Of a DNA stretch of 64,000 bases, positions 1-8,459 are shown in pieces; position 1 is the stretch's first letter, and each line of letters begins with the position of its first letter. The notes below the pieces were generated by a model. That model saw nothing but the letters and a program-made list of their open reading frames with translations, was not told the origin of the DNA and did no database searches. A program made the translations under genes and the position numbers. Source of the stretch: Mycobacterium dioxanotrophicus (GTDB lineage: Bacteria > Actinomycetota > Actinomycetes > Mycobacteriales > Mycobacteriaceae); assembly GCF_002157835.1 (NCBI RefSeq), contig NZ_CP020809.1, positions 5,704,001 to 5,768,000 on the forward strand. Reading direction: 5' to 3'.

Positions 1-159
1 GGCACAGGAGGTTTCAAGGTGACCCCCGGCATCGGCTGGTGCCTGGCGGACACGATCGCCAACGGCCGCGAGCACGAGTACGTCGCCCCGTTCAGCCTCG
101 ACCGATTCATCACCGGCGCGCTGGTCGATGAGCACGGCGCCGCCGGCGTCGCCCACTAG
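1..159 (+). CDS. soxB: Sarcosine oxidase beta subunit, C-terminal end only
   Basis: Only the last 52 residues are inside the window; the gene begins upstream. The segment (starting [13 protein letters not shown], ending GAAGVAH) matches the end of the FAD-binding DAO-fold beta subunit of heterotetrameric sarcosine oxidase, including the GxGxK-TPG-G stretch near the flavin. The identification rests mainly on the order that follows, delta-alpha-gamma, which is the usual soxBDAG operon. The beta subunit carries the covalent flavin and oxidises sarcosine to glycine plus a one-carbon unit passed to tetrahydrofolate. The stop is 15 nt before soxD, so the genes are presumably cotranscribed. The catalytic N-terminal part cannot be assessed. 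Confidence 0.85.
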   Translation, partial: GTGGFKVTPGIGWCLADTIANGREHEYVAPFSLDRFITGALVDEHGAAGVAH

Positions 160-174
160 ATCTCAGGAGTCACC

Positions 175-450
175 ATGCAACTCATCGAATGCCCGTGGTG
201 CGGGCCGCGCGAGGAGACCGAGTTCCATTACGGCGGACAGGCACACGTCGCCTACCCCGAGGATCCCCAGGCTCTCACCGACGAAGAGTGGGGCCACTAC
301 GTGTTCTTCCGCAACAATCCCAAGGGATTGTTCGCCGAGCGCTGGACCCACAGCGCAGGCTGCCGGCGCTGGTTCAACGCGCTGCGCGACACCGCCACCT
401 ACCGATTCCACCGCGTCTACCGCACCGACGAGCAGAAGCCGACAATCTGA
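175..450 (+). CDS. soxD: Sarcosine oxidase delta subunit
   Basis: 91-residue protein beginning MQLIECPWCGPR. The delta subunit of heterotetrameric sarcosine oxidase is a small zinc protein of about this size, and the N-terminal Cys6-x2-Cys9 pair within CPWCG is its typical metal-binding start. The ATG is preceded by AGGAG at 163-167 with good spacing. The stop codon TGA overlaps the ATG of soxA (TGATG at 448-452), so translation of the two subunits is likely coupled. Two Trp-rich segments (EEWGHYVFFRNNPKG, ERWTHSAGCRRWFN) are family-typical. The protein is structural and has no activity on its own. Confidence 0.93.
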   Translation: MQLIECPWCGPREETEFHYGGQAHVAYPEDPQALTDEEWGHYVFFRNNPKGLFAERWTHSAGCRRWFNALRDTATYRFHRVYRTDEQKPTI

Positions 451-3305
451 TGAACGCATCATTGCGCACCCCCGCCGGTGGCCGTATCGACCGGAACACC
501 GTGCACACCTTCACTTTCAACGATCGTGAACTGACCGGACACGCCGGCGACACGCTCGCCTCGGCCCTGCTGGCCAACGGCGTGCACCAGGTGGCGACCA
601 GCATCAAGCTGGGCCGGCCCCGCGGCTTCACCTCGGCCTGGGCCGAGGACACCGGCGGACTGGTCCAGATCGAGCACCCCTTCCCCGAGCCGATGCTCCT
701 CGCGACCACCGTCGAGCTGTTCGACGGGCTCGTCGCGCGCGGCCTCCCGGGCCAGGGCCGGCTGGCCGAAACCGCCGACCCGGCACGGTACGACGCCACC
801 CACGTCCACACCGATGTGCTGGTCGCAGGCGCCGGGCCGGCCGGCCTGGCCGCCGCACTGACCGCGGCCCGCGCGGGTGCGCGGGTGGTGCTGCTCGACG
901 AACAGAGCGAAGCCGGTGGCGCCCTGCTGGGCAGCACCGACACCATCGACGGCAAGCCCGCCCTGGAGTGGGTCGCCGATGCCACCGCCGAGCTGGCCAC
1001 CTACCCCGAGGTGTTGCACCTGCAGCGCACCACCGCGTTCGGTCACTACGACGACGGCTTCGTGCTCGCGGTGCAGCGCCGCACCGACCACCTCGGTGCC
1101 GCGGCCCCCGCGGAGATCAGCCGCCAGCGGGTCTGGCGCATCCGTGCCCGGCAGGTCATCGTCGCCGCCGGGGCACACGAGCGTCCGGTGGTCTTCACCG
1201 ACAACGACCGGCCCGGCATCATGCTGGCCGGCGGTGCGCGCACCTTCCTGAACCGCTACGGCGTCAAGGTCGGCGAGCAGGCGGTGGTGTTCACCACCAA
1301 CGACAGCGCTTACCTGGCGGCCTTCGAGCTGCACGACGCCGGCGTGACGGTCAACGCGATCGTCGACGCGCGTCCCGACGTCGCCGCGCGCCTGCACGAC
1401 GAATGCGCCGACCGCGGCATCGAGCTGCGGACCGACTCGGTGGTCCGCGGAACCCGCGGCCAGGACCGCGTCAGCCACGCGCTCGTCGCCCGCTCCGGCA
1501 GCACCCATGCCGTCTCGGTGGCCTGCGACGTGCTGCTCGTCAGCGGCGGCTGGAACCCGGCGGTGCACCTGTTCAGCCAGGCCCGCGGCGTCCTGCGCTA
1601 CGACGAGGCCCTGGGCGCGTTCGTGCCCGGTGAGCCCATGTCCGGTGTACACGTCGCAGGCTCTGCCAACGGTGTGTTCAACCTGCCCGGCTGCCTGCGC
1701 AGCGGACGCGAGGCCGCGACGGCAGCAATCGGTGCGCTCGGATTCACCGCCGACTCCGAACCGCTTGCCGGCGAAGCTGATTCGACGCCAGACGGCGATG
1801 CCGGCATGGTGCTGTGGCAGGTTGCCGATCCGGCAGGCACGGCCAGCCAGTTCGTCGACGTCCAGCGCGACGCCACCGTGGCGGACATCGAGCGCGCGGT
1901 CGGCGCGGGCATGCGGTCGATGGAGCACATCAAGCGCTACACCACCATCGGCACCGCCCACGATCAGGGCAAGACGTCCGGCGTGGTGGCCTCGGGCATC
2001 ACGTCCGACCTGCTCGGTGTCCCGGTCGCCGACCTGGGTGTCACCACTTTCCGCGCGCCCTACACCCCGGTGGCGTTCGCAGCCCTCGCGGGCCGCAACC
2101 GCGGCCACATGTTCGACCCGGAACGCGTTACCGCCGTGCATGATTGGCACGTCGCCCGCGGAGCGGTGTTCGAAGACGTGGGCCAGTGGAAGCGGCCGCG
2201 CTACTACCCGGTGAATGGCGAAAGCATGGAGACCGCGGTGCTGCGCGAGTGCGCGTCGACCCGCGGCGGTGTCGGCATCCTGGACGGCTCCACCCTCGGC
2301 AAGATCGACGTACAGGGCCGTGACGCCGGCGCATTCCTCGACCTGCTCTACACGAACCTGATGAGCACGCTCAAGGTCGGCATGCTGCGCTACGGCGTGA
2401 TGTGCGGTATCGACGGCATGGTGATCGACGACGGCACCGTGATGCGGTTGGCCGACGACCGATTCCAGGTGTTCACCACCACCGGTGGCGCCGCCCACAT
2501 CCTGGAGTGGATGGAGGAATGGCTGCAGACCGAGTGGCCGCACCTGCGGGTCCGGATGACCTCGGTCACCGAGCAGTGGCACACCTTCCCGGTCGTCGGC
2601 CCCAAGTCCCGCGACGTGATCGGTGCCGTCTTCGGCGACGTGGACGTCAGCAACGAGGCGTTCCCGTTCATGGCGTGGCGCGACACGACCCTGGACGGCG
2701 TGCACGTCCGGATCGGGCGCGTCAGCTTCTCCGGTGAACTGGCCTACGAGGTCAACGTCACCGGCTGGCATGCGACCGCGGTGTGGGAGCGCCTGATCGC
2801 CGCCGGCGAGCCCTACGGCATCACCCCGTACGGCACCGAGACCATGCACGTGCTGCGCGCCGAGAAGGGCTACCCGATCATCGGGCAAGACACCGACGGC
2901 ACCGTGACACCACAGGATCTCGGCATGAACTGGGTGGTGTCGAAGAAGAAGCCGGACTTCATCGGCAAGCGGTCGTTCACCCGCGCCGAGAACCTCAACC
3001 CGCTGCGCAAGCAGTTCGTCGGGCTGCTGCCCGTCGACGCGCAGACCGTGCTTCCCGAGGGTGCCCAGATCATCGAGACCTGCGCCGACGGCGTACTTCC
3101 CCCACCGCCGGTGCCGATGCTCGGCCAGGTCACGTCCAGCTACCGCAGCGCGGAACTGGGCCGGCCGTTCGCCCTTGCCCTGGTCAAGGGCGGGCACGCC
3201 CGCATCGGAGAAACCCTGCACGTTCCCGTGGACGGCAGGCTGGTGTCCGTCGAGGTCACCAGCAGCGTCCTGGTCGATCCCGAAGGAGCACGCCGCGATG
3301 GCTGA
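450..3305 (+). CDS. soxA: Sarcosine oxidase alpha subunit
   Basis: 951-residue alpha subunit, the usual length for the family. The N-terminal part (about 15-120) is the ferredoxin-like SoxA domain. A dinucleotide-binding motif GAGPAG sits near 127-132, with a second nucleotide-binding region (GAHERPVVFTDND, RPGIMLAGGAR) further on. The C-terminal third (from about 580) is a GcvT/aminomethyltransferase-like folate domain that takes the methylene group to 5,10-methylene-THF. The enzyme is cytoplasmic and yields glycine, H2O2 and methylene-THF from sarcosine. I chose the ATG at 450, which overlaps the soxD stop, rather than longer in-frame extensions into soxD. The 3' end overlaps soxG by 8 nt. 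Confidence 0.95.
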   Translation: MNASLRTPAGGRIDRNTVHTFTFNDRELTGHAGDTLASALLANGVHQVATSIKLGRPRGFTSAWAEDTGGLVQIEHPFPEPMLLATTVELFDGLVARGLPGQGRLAETADPARYDATHVHTDVLVAGAGPAGLAAALTAARAGARVVLLDEQSEAGGALLGSTDTIDGKPALEWVADATAELATYPEVLHLQRTTAFGHYDDGFVLAVQRRTDHLGAAAPAEISRQRVWRIRARQVIVAAGAHERPVVFTDNDRPGIMLAGGARTFLNRYGVKVGEQAVVFTTNDSAYLAAFELHDAGVTVNAIVDARPDVAARLHDECADRGIELRTDSVVRGTRGQDRVSHALVARSGSTHAVSVACDVLLVSGGWNPAVHLFSQARGVLRYDEALGAFVPGEPMSGVHVAGSANGVFNLPGCLRSGREAATAAIGALGFTADSEPLAGEADSTPDGDAGMVLWQVADPAGTASQFVDVQRDATVADIERAVGAGMRSMEHIKRYTTIGTAHDQGKTSGVVASGITSDLLGVPVADLGVTTFRAPYTPVAFAALAGRNRGHMFDPERVTAVHDWHVARGAVFEDVGQWKRPRYYPVNGESMETAVLRECASTRGGVGILDGSTLGKIDVQGRDAGAFLDLLYTNLMSTLKVGMLRYGVMCGIDGMVIDDGTVMRLADDRFQVFTTTGGAAHILEWMEEWLQTEWPHLRVRMTSVTEQWHTFPVVGPKSRDVIGAVFGDVDVSNEAFPFMAWRDTTLDGVHVRIGRVSFSGELAYEVNVTGWHATAVWERLIAAGEPYGITPYGTETMHVLRAEKGYPIIGQDTDGTVTPQDLGMNWVVSKKKPDFIGKRSFTRAENLNPLRKQFVGLLPVDAQTVLPEGAQIIETCADGVLPPPPVPMLGQVTSSYRSAELGRPFALALVKGGHARIGETLHVPVDGRLVSVEVTSSVLVDPEGARRDG

Positions 3306-3891
3306 CACCCTGTACCGCCAAAGCCCTCTGCAGGACTGGCATTCTCGGTTCGCCGAGCTGCCGCCCTCGGCCCAGCTCGCGGAGGAGCCGTTCGTCACCA
3401 TGGTCGATCTGTGGGTCGACCCCGCCGGCGCCGGCGCCGCCGCAGCGGCCGGGGTTCTCGGAGTCGACGCGCTGCCCACCACCCCGTCGACGGCGGTGGA
3501 CGGCGCGGATGCCACGGTGATCTGGTTCGGGCCCGACGAATGGCTCGTCACCTCCACCGACCGGGCCGGCGAGGAGCTGGAAGCACAGCTGCGGGACGCG
3601 GTCGCCGAGCACGACGGCGCAGCCGTCGACGTCTCGGCCCAGCGCACGACGCTGCGGTTGCGCGGGGAGCATGCCCGCGACGTGCTGGCCAAGGGCTGCT
3701 CGCTGGATCTGCACCCTTCGGCCTTCGCGCCGGGCGCCGCCGCGCAGACCATGCTCGGGCTTGCCGCTGTCGTGCTGATTCCCTTGGCCGACAACGGAAC
3801 CGACTACCGCATCCTGGTGCGGTCGTCATTCGCCCGCTACCTCGCCGAGTGGCTCGTCGACGCTGCAGGCGAGTACGCGATCACCTGGTAG
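3298..3891 (+). CDS. soxG: Sarcosine oxidase gamma subunit
   Basis: 197 residues starting MADTLYRQSPLQDWHSRF. It fits the SoxG/gamma subunit family, a short GcvT-related protein. Visible features are the WFGPDEWLV segment and the RTTLRLRGEHARDVLAKGC segment, typical of the folate-fold core of this subunit. The ATG at 3298 lies inside the end of soxA (8-nt overlap), so it is the last, translationally coupled gene of soxBDAG. It is followed by a strong hairpin. No serine/glycine or formyl-THF genes follow here, unlike some sox operons. Confidence 0.92.
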   Translation: MADTLYRQSPLQDWHSRFAELPPSAQLAEEPFVTMVDLWVDPAGAGAAAAAGVLGVDALPTTPSTAVDGADATVIWFGPDEWLVTSTDRAGEELEAQLRDAVAEHDGAAVDVSAQRTTLRLRGEHARDVLAKGCSLDLHPSAFAPGAAAQTMLGLAAVVLIPLADNGTDYRILVRSSFARYLAEWLVDAAGEYAITW

Positions 3892-3921
3892 CCGACTCAT
3901 CGGCTGACAGAACCATGCACC

Positions 3922-3962
3922 AGGGCCGTCCGGGTCGGCACCTCGCCGATCCGGACGGCCCT
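3922..3962 (+). terminator. Hairpin terminator after sox operon
   Basis: Perfect 12-bp inverted repeat: AGGGCCGTCCGG at 3922-3933 and CCGGACGGCCCT at 3951-3962, with a 17-nt loop, starting 30 nt after the soxG stop. There is no T-run after it, which is common for mycobacterial terminators. Confidence 0.7.
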
Positions 3963-4049
3963 CGGTGTACGGCGTGACCGATGTTCCGGGTGGATCGAAC
4001 TCCGGGTCTTGACCGCCCCCACAGTCTGCCGTACCGTTTAATACGAACT

Positions 4050-4059
4050 TGATATATCA
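4050..4059. promoter_or_regulatory. AT-rich palindrome upstream of small gene
   Basis: TGATATATCA is a perfect 10-bp palindrome in a short AT-rich tract (about 4037-4075), about 65 nt before the ATG at 4123. It resembles GntR-type operators and could also supply a -10 region. No regulator is nearby to assign it to. Confidence 0.35.
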
Positions 4060-4122
4060 GATGGCGATCAATAGTTGACCTTGGGGTCGCGACACCTGAA
4101 CTCAGCAGACGGGAGACCTGAG

Positions 4123-4365
4123 ATGCATCTCGATTGGTATGACCGACGCATCGTGAGCTTCGTGTTGGACTCCGACCTGCTCTCGCAGCCGAACGAAAGC
4201 ACGCGCGTGCAGTTCGGCATGGACGCCCGCAGGATCATGAAGCGGTTCGATGCGGTGCTCGACGTGTCCATGTCGCAACAGCTGCCCCTCGACGCCGCGG
4301 ACATGGACCTGGTGAACCGGGCGCGGCAGTACCGGGCGATCGCTCGACCGACCTGCGCCGTCTGA
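4123..4365 (+). CDS. Hypothetical small protein (80 aa)
   Basis: I do not recognise this gene. The reading frame from ATG 4123 (MHLDWYDRRIVSF) is preceded by GGAG at 4112-4115 with 7-nt spacing and by an AT-rich, promoter-like tract, which is why I chose it over an in-frame start at 4075. The product has no signal peptide or membrane segment and is rich in Asp, Arg and Met. The antisense strand is also open here, so the call rests on the ribosome binding site and upstream context. It converges on the hydrolase gene, whose stop is 10 nt away. Confidence 0.45.
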   Translation: MHLDWYDRRIVSFVLDSDLLSQPNESTRVQFGMDARRIMKRFDAVLDVSMSQQLPLDAADMDLVNRARQYRAIARPTCAV

Positions 4366-4378
4366 CCGCCCCGGTCAG
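4362..4378. terminator. Bidirectional hairpin between convergent genes
   Basis: CTGACCG (4362-4368) and CGGTCAG (4372-4378) form a 7-bp stem with a 3-nt loop, overlapping the stop codons of the convergent genes that end at 4365 and 4375. Confidence 0.45.
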
Positions 4379-5304
4379 GACGACGCGTCCACCTCATCCC
4401 AGAACCGGCCCGCACGCTCCGCGATCTCGTCCGGATACTCGCCATTGATGGCATGTGACGCCTGCGCCCACGTTTCGACCTGCCCGTGCGGCAGCAGTTG
4501 ACGTGCCCGCGCCGACGCCCGATCCGGGTCGAGCATGACGCTGCGGCCGGCGATCAAGGCCAGCACGGGAACCGGCAGTGAGCGCAGCTGTGCATCGGTG
4601 AACAGCGTGGGCATCGGCGTGCGGAGTGCGAAATCTCCGGATCCGGCCGAGATCAGCTCGGATTCGGCGTCCGCTTCGATGTCTGCGCCACCGGCTATCC
4701 AACTGAGCACCCGACGCCGCAGCGTCTCGGGCACCCCGGGTGCATACATGAGCACCGAGGCCAGCATGGTCTTGACGGGTATGCGGGCAAAGGTGAACAC
4801 CGGGTCGAGCAACGTCAGCGAGGCGATCCGATCCGGGTGGTGCACCGCGCAATTCGTCGCGGTCCAGCCACCGATCGACACCCCGAGCAGGTGAGCGCGC
4901 GGCAGTTCCAGACCGGCAAGGGCGTCGTCGAGCCAGCGCGCCTGGTCGGCCGCCGTGCGGATCTCCTTGTGCTGCACCGATAGTCCGGCCTCGCCGAGCA
5001 GGTCGATGCCGTAGATCGTGCGCCGTGCCCGTAACGACGTCAGGTTGGTCCGGTACATCGGCGTGGCGGCGTTGCGTCCCGGCAACAGCACGACCGGCGG
5101 GCCGTCGCCCGGCCCCGCGAACCGGTACGCCCGCACCGTGCCGAATGTGGTTGGTAAATCGACCATTTCACAGTCGGGTAGTTGGGCCATGCCGGCGCGG
5201 TAGGCGCGCAGATAGTCATCGAACGCCTCGTCGTCGATGAACCCGCCGAGACCACCGCGGGCCCAGCGTGCCGTGAAATTGACTTCCGGTACCGCCAGAT
5301 CCAT
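4375..5304 (-). CDS. Alpha/beta-fold hydrolase
   Basis: 309 residues from ATG 5304 (MDLAVPEVNFTARW). It has the alpha/beta hydrolase layout: oxyanion-hole region VVLLPGRNAA near 71-80, nucleophile elbow GVSIGG with Ser143, an acidic residue after the last strands (LIAGRSVMLDPDR) and a C-terminal His in SHAINGEYP. The substrate cannot be told from sequence; relatives include proline iminopeptidases, esterases and C-C hydrolases. It starts only 4 nt after the stop of the upstream 380-aa gene, which itself follows glmS by 6 nt, so the three are probably one transcript read leftwards. An in-frame extension to 5559 would cover the upstream gene and is rejected. Confidence 0.85.
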   Translation of the reverse strand: MDLAVPEVNFTARWARGGLGGFIDDEAFDDYLRAYRAGMAQLPDCEMVDLPTTFGTVRAYRFAGPGDGPPVVLLPGRNAATPMYRTNLTSLRARRTIYGIDLLGEAGLSVQHKEIRTAADQARWLDDALAGLELPRAHLLGVSIGGWTATNCAVHHPDRIASLTLLDPVFTFARIPVKTMLASVLMYAPGVPETLRRRVLSWIAGGADIEADAESELISAGSGDFALRTPMPTLFTDAQLRSLPVPVLALIAGRSVMLDPDRASARARQLLPHGQVETWAQASHAINGEYPDEIAERAGRFWDEVDASS

Positions 5305-5308
5305 GCCT

Positions 5309-6451
5309 TCAGCGTAGGTCGACGTTCGTCCCGTCGGCAGTCCAGCCTTCCGCCGGGCGCAGCGCACACGTTTCGGGGATCGAACCGGTCCGGTAGAAAT
5401 CGGTGAACAGTGCGGCCGCGGCATCGGTATCGAAAACCTCTGCCGCCCTGACCATCTGAGTGCTGGTGGGCAGCTCGATCGCCTGGTCCAGCGCGGAGCC
5501 GTCGAGGCCAGGGTGTCCGATGACGTAGCGCACCGACTCGACACCCCACTGCTGCCCACCCGGTTTGCGGATCTCGACGGTGATGCGGTCGGGCCCGGAG
5601 CCCGCGGCCTGCAGGTAGGTGTCCTCGTCGCCGATCGGCGTGAGGATCAATGCGAAGTCGTCACGGCCGTTGAACTGGCGCAGATGACGGCCGAACGAGC
5701 CGCCCCGCTCACGCCCGGCCGCGAGCTTGATGGTGATCGGTCCACGCGTAGCTGACACGAATGTCAGTCGGTGGGTCGGCTCGGTCTTGGCCCAGTATTC
5801 GGCCTGCACCTCGGCCGGCTTGCAGTACACCGACAACAATTCGAAAACACTGCCGCGCGGCCCCGACATGGGGCCGTGCTCACCCCGCGCGAGCTCCGCG
5901 TCGGCCAGCGCGCCGGCCGCGTCCCGCTCCCCCACCGCGATCAGGCTCACGATCTCCCGCAGCCGGTTGCGCGACCAGACCGCCTGCTCGGCGGGCAACG
6001 CCTGCACGGCCTTCAGATAGGCCTCGACGTCGGGATGCGCTGCGACGAATTCCGCGGTGAGGCAGTCGAATTCGGCGAGCATCGCGGTGACTGCGGCGAC
6101 CGGGTCATCGGTGAGCTGCACCTGCACCACGGCCGAACCGAGGTCCAGACCCGGCACCGTGAACGACCCGGTGACGCGCAGGTTCAGCCGCTTGCGGGGT
6201 CCGCCGAGATCCTCATCGGGCATGAACGCCGACCACAAGATCTCGTCGAGCACAAGGGGTTTGATATCGGCGCGCCAGCTCAGCCGGACGGATTCGCCTT
6301 TGCGGTCACCGCCGACGATCGGAACCAGCACCGCCACATACACGTCATCGGCCCGATAGACGCAGCCGCCCACCGACTTCAGCCCACGCGCACTCGCCGC
6401 ATCCTTGATCCGTTGGTCCCAGAGCTTGCGGAGTTCCTTGGCGGTGGGCAC
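5309..6451 (-). CDS. Conserved hypothetical protein (380 aa) in the glmS operon
   Basis: I do not recognise a named family. The protein starts MPTAKELRKLWDQRIKD. It has no signal peptide or membrane span and looks like a soluble multi-domain protein: an N-terminal region with DVYVAVLVPIVGGDRKGE, a helical middle part (about 120-200) and a C-terminal beta-rich part with RGPITIKLAAGRERG and DRITVEIRKPGGQQW. The start lies 6 nt after the glmS stop, so it is very likely cotranscribed with glmS and with the hydrolase downstream. A role linked to glucosamine-6-phosphate supply or the envelope is only a guess from position. Confidence 0.75.
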   Translation of the reverse strand: MPTAKELRKLWDQRIKDAASARGLKSVGGCVYRADDVYVAVLVPIVGGDRKGESVRLSWRADIKPLVLDEILWSAFMPDEDLGGPRKRLNLRVTGSFTVPGLDLGSAVVQVQLTDDPVAAVTAMLAEFDCLTAEFVAAHPDVEAYLKAVQALPAEQAVWSRNRLREIVSLIAVGERDAAGALADAELARGEHGPMSGPRGSVFELLSVYCKPAEVQAEYWAKTEPTHRLTFVSATRGPITIKLAAGRERGGSFGRHLRQFNGRDDFALILTPIGDEDTYLQAAGSGPDRITVEIRKPGGQQWGVESVRYVIGHPGLDGSALDQAIELPTSTQMVRAAEVFDTDAAAALFTDFYRTGSIPETCALRPAEGWTADGTNVDLR

Positions 6452-6457
6452 GCTGGG

Positions 6458-8323
6458 CTATTCGACGGTGACGGACTTGGCCAGGTTGCGCGGTTTGTCG
6501 ACGTCGTATCCGCGGGCCCGGGCCACCCCGGCAGCGAACACCTGCAACGGAATGGTCGACAGCAACGGCTGGAAAAGCGTTGACACCGACGGTATCTCGA
6601 TCAGGTGATCGGCATACGGCCGCACCGTGTCGTCGCCCTCTTCGGCGATGACGATGGTGATGGCACCGCGGGCCTGGATCTCCCGGATGTTGCTGAGCAG
6701 CTTGGCGTGCAACATCTGCGCGTTCTTGGGCGACGGCATCACCACGATGACCGGGAGGTCTTCCTCGATCAGCGCGATCGGGCCGTGCTTGAGCTCACCG
6801 GCCGCGAAGCCTTCGGCGTGCATGTACGCCAGCTCTTTGAGCTTGAGCGCACCTTCCAACGCGACCGGGTAGCCGACGTGCCGCCCCAGGAACAGCACCG
6901 CCGACGACAGCGCGAACTGCTGCGCCAACTGGCCCACCGGCTCGATACCGGCCAGCACCCGCTTCACCAGAGCCGGCATGGACTCCAGCACGTGGTACTC
7001 GCGCCGCACCTCGTCGGGGTACTTGGTGCCCCGTGCTTGTGCGAGCGCCAGCCCGACCAGGTAATTCGCAGCAATCTGGGCCAGGAAGGTCTTGGTGGCC
7101 GCCACGCCGATCTCCGGCCCGGCACGCGTGTAGAGCACGGCGTCGGCCTCGCGCGGAATCTGGCTGCCGTTGGTGTTGCAGATGGCCAGCACCTTGGCCT
7201 TCTGCGTCTTGGCGTGCCGCACCGCCTCGAGCGTGTCGGCGGTCTCACCGGACTGCGAGATCGCGATCACCAGTGTGCTGCGGTCCAGCACGGGATCGCG
7301 GTAACGGAACTCGCTGGCGAGCTCGACCTCGACGGGCAGCCGCGTCCAGTGCTCGATGGCGTACTTGGCCAGCAGGCCGGAGTGGTAGGCGGTACCGCAC
7401 GCGACGATGAACACCTTGTCGATCTCGCGCAGCTCCTGATCGCTCAAGCGCTGTTCGTCGAGGACGATGCGGTCGTCGACGAAGTGGCCCAGCAGGGTGT
7501 CGGCGACGGCCGCCGGTTGCTCGGCGATCTCCTTGAGCATGAAGTAGTCGTAGCCACCCTTCTCGGCGGCATCGAGATCCCAGTCGATGTGGAATTCCCG
7601 GTAGTCGACATCGGTGTTGCCGTAGAAGTCGGTGATCCGGTAGCTGTCGGCGGTGATCACGACAGCCTGGTCCTGGCCCAGCTCGACAGCGTCCCGGGTG
7701 TGCTCGATGAAGGCCGCGACGTCGGACCCGACGAACATCTCGCCCTCGCCGACACCGACCACCAGCGGCGTGGACCGGCGCGCCGCCACGATGGTGCCCG
7801 GATCGTCGGCGTTGGCGAACACCAGCGTGAAGTGGCCTTCCAGGCGCTGCAGCACCGCCAGAACCGAGGCCGGGAAGTCGCCGGCAGTGTCGCCCTGGGC
7901 GTACTGTCGGGCCACCAGATGAACGGCCACCTCGGTGTCGGTGTCGCTGGCGAACTCGACCCCGGCGGCTTCCAGCTCGGCACGCAGGCCGGCGAAGTTC
8001 TCGATGATGCCGTTGTGGACCACGGCGATCTTGCCCGCGGCGTCGCGGTGCGGGTGCGCGTTGCGGTCGGTGGGCCTGCCGTGGGTCGCCCAGCGGGTGT
8101 GGCCGAGGCCGGTGCTGCCGGTCAACAGGTCATCGTCGGTCTCGGCGAGCGCCGTCTCCAGGTTGACCAACCGACCGGCGCGCCGACGTACCGTCAAGCC
8201 GCCCTCGCCGTCGACCAGCGCGATCCCTGCCGAGTCGTAGCCCCGATACTCCATGCGGCGCAGCGCGTCGACCACGATGTCGCGGGCCGGGCGCACCCCG
8301 ACGTAGCCGACGATTCCACACAT
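6458..8323 (-). CDS. glmS: Glutamine-fructose-6-phosphate aminotransferase
   Basis: 621 residues beginning MCGIVGYVG. Cys2 is the N-terminal nucleophile of the class II glutamine amidotransferase domain (about 1-220), with the family motifs HTRWATHG and NGIIENF. Two SIS sugar-isomerase domains follow (SQSGETADTLEA, GRHVGYPVALEGALKLKELAY), and the protein ends in the conserved KSVTVE. It makes glucosamine-6-phosphate from fructose-6-phosphate and glutamine, the first step to UDP-GlcNAc for peptidoglycan. glmM lies about 28 kb away on the same strand. There is no ribosome binding site; the ATG sits just after a -10-like TACCCT, so the mRNA may be leaderless. Confidence 0.97.
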   Translation of the reverse strand: MCGIVGYVGVRPARDIVVDALRRMEYRGYDSAGIALVDGEGGLTVRRRAGRLVNLETALAETDDDLLTGSTGLGHTRWATHGRPTDRNAHPHRDAAGKIAVVHNGIIENFAGLRAELEAAGVEFASDTDTEVAVHLVARQYAQGDTAGDFPASVLAVLQRLEGHFTLVFANADDPGTIVAARRSTPLVVGVGEGEMFVGSDVAAFIEHTRDAVELGQDQAVVITADSYRITDFYGNTDVDYREFHIDWDLDAAEKGGYDYFMLKEIAEQPAAVADTLLGHFVDDRIVLDEQRLSDQELREIDKVFIVACGTAYHSGLLAKYAIEHWTRLPVEVELASEFRYRDPVLDRSTLVIAISQSGETADTLEAVRHAKTQKAKVLAICNTNGSQIPREADAVLYTRAGPEIGVAATKTFLAQIAANYLVGLALAQARGTKYPDEVRREYHVLESMPALVKRVLAGIEPVGQLAQQFALSSAVLFLGRHVGYPVALEGALKLKELAYMHAEGFAAGELKHGPIALIEEDLPVIVVMPSPKNAQMLHAKLLSNIREIQARGAITIVIAEEGDDTVRPYADHLIEIPSVSTLFQPLLSTIPLQVFAAGVARARGYDVDKPRNLAKSVTVE

Positions 8324-8331
8324 AGGGACCC

Positions 8332-8337
8332 AGGGTA
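8332..8337 (-). promoter_or_regulatory. Candidate -10 of a leaderless glmS promoter
   Basis: On the minus strand TACCCT (fits TANNNT) is followed after 8 nt by the glmS ATG at 8323. This is the spacing expected if transcription starts at or next to the A of the start codon. No clear -35 is visible. Confidence 0.4.
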
Positions 8338-8459
8338 GTGCAGCCGGCGCCGCGCACCCGCTTCCGTGCCGACAGCCTTGACGCAGATCACTCGTCAGCA
8401 GCTCTCGGGCAACCGCTCAATGCCGGTGGCCGGACACCACCGTGGGCTACGGTCATCGG

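Noticed and set aside
459..3794. Very long open frame on the minus strand opposite soxA/soxG (and similar ones opposite glmS, the permease, the OYE-type gene and others)
   Set aside because: These are antisense shadows caused by high GC at third codon positions; their residues are rich in Arg, Gly, His and Asp with no domain, and the opposite strand encodes clear enzymes.
8324..8459. glmS-type ribozyme or riboswitch before glmS
   Set aside because: Only about 120 nt separate glmS from the divergent gene, the start appears leaderless and no ribozyme core is visible.
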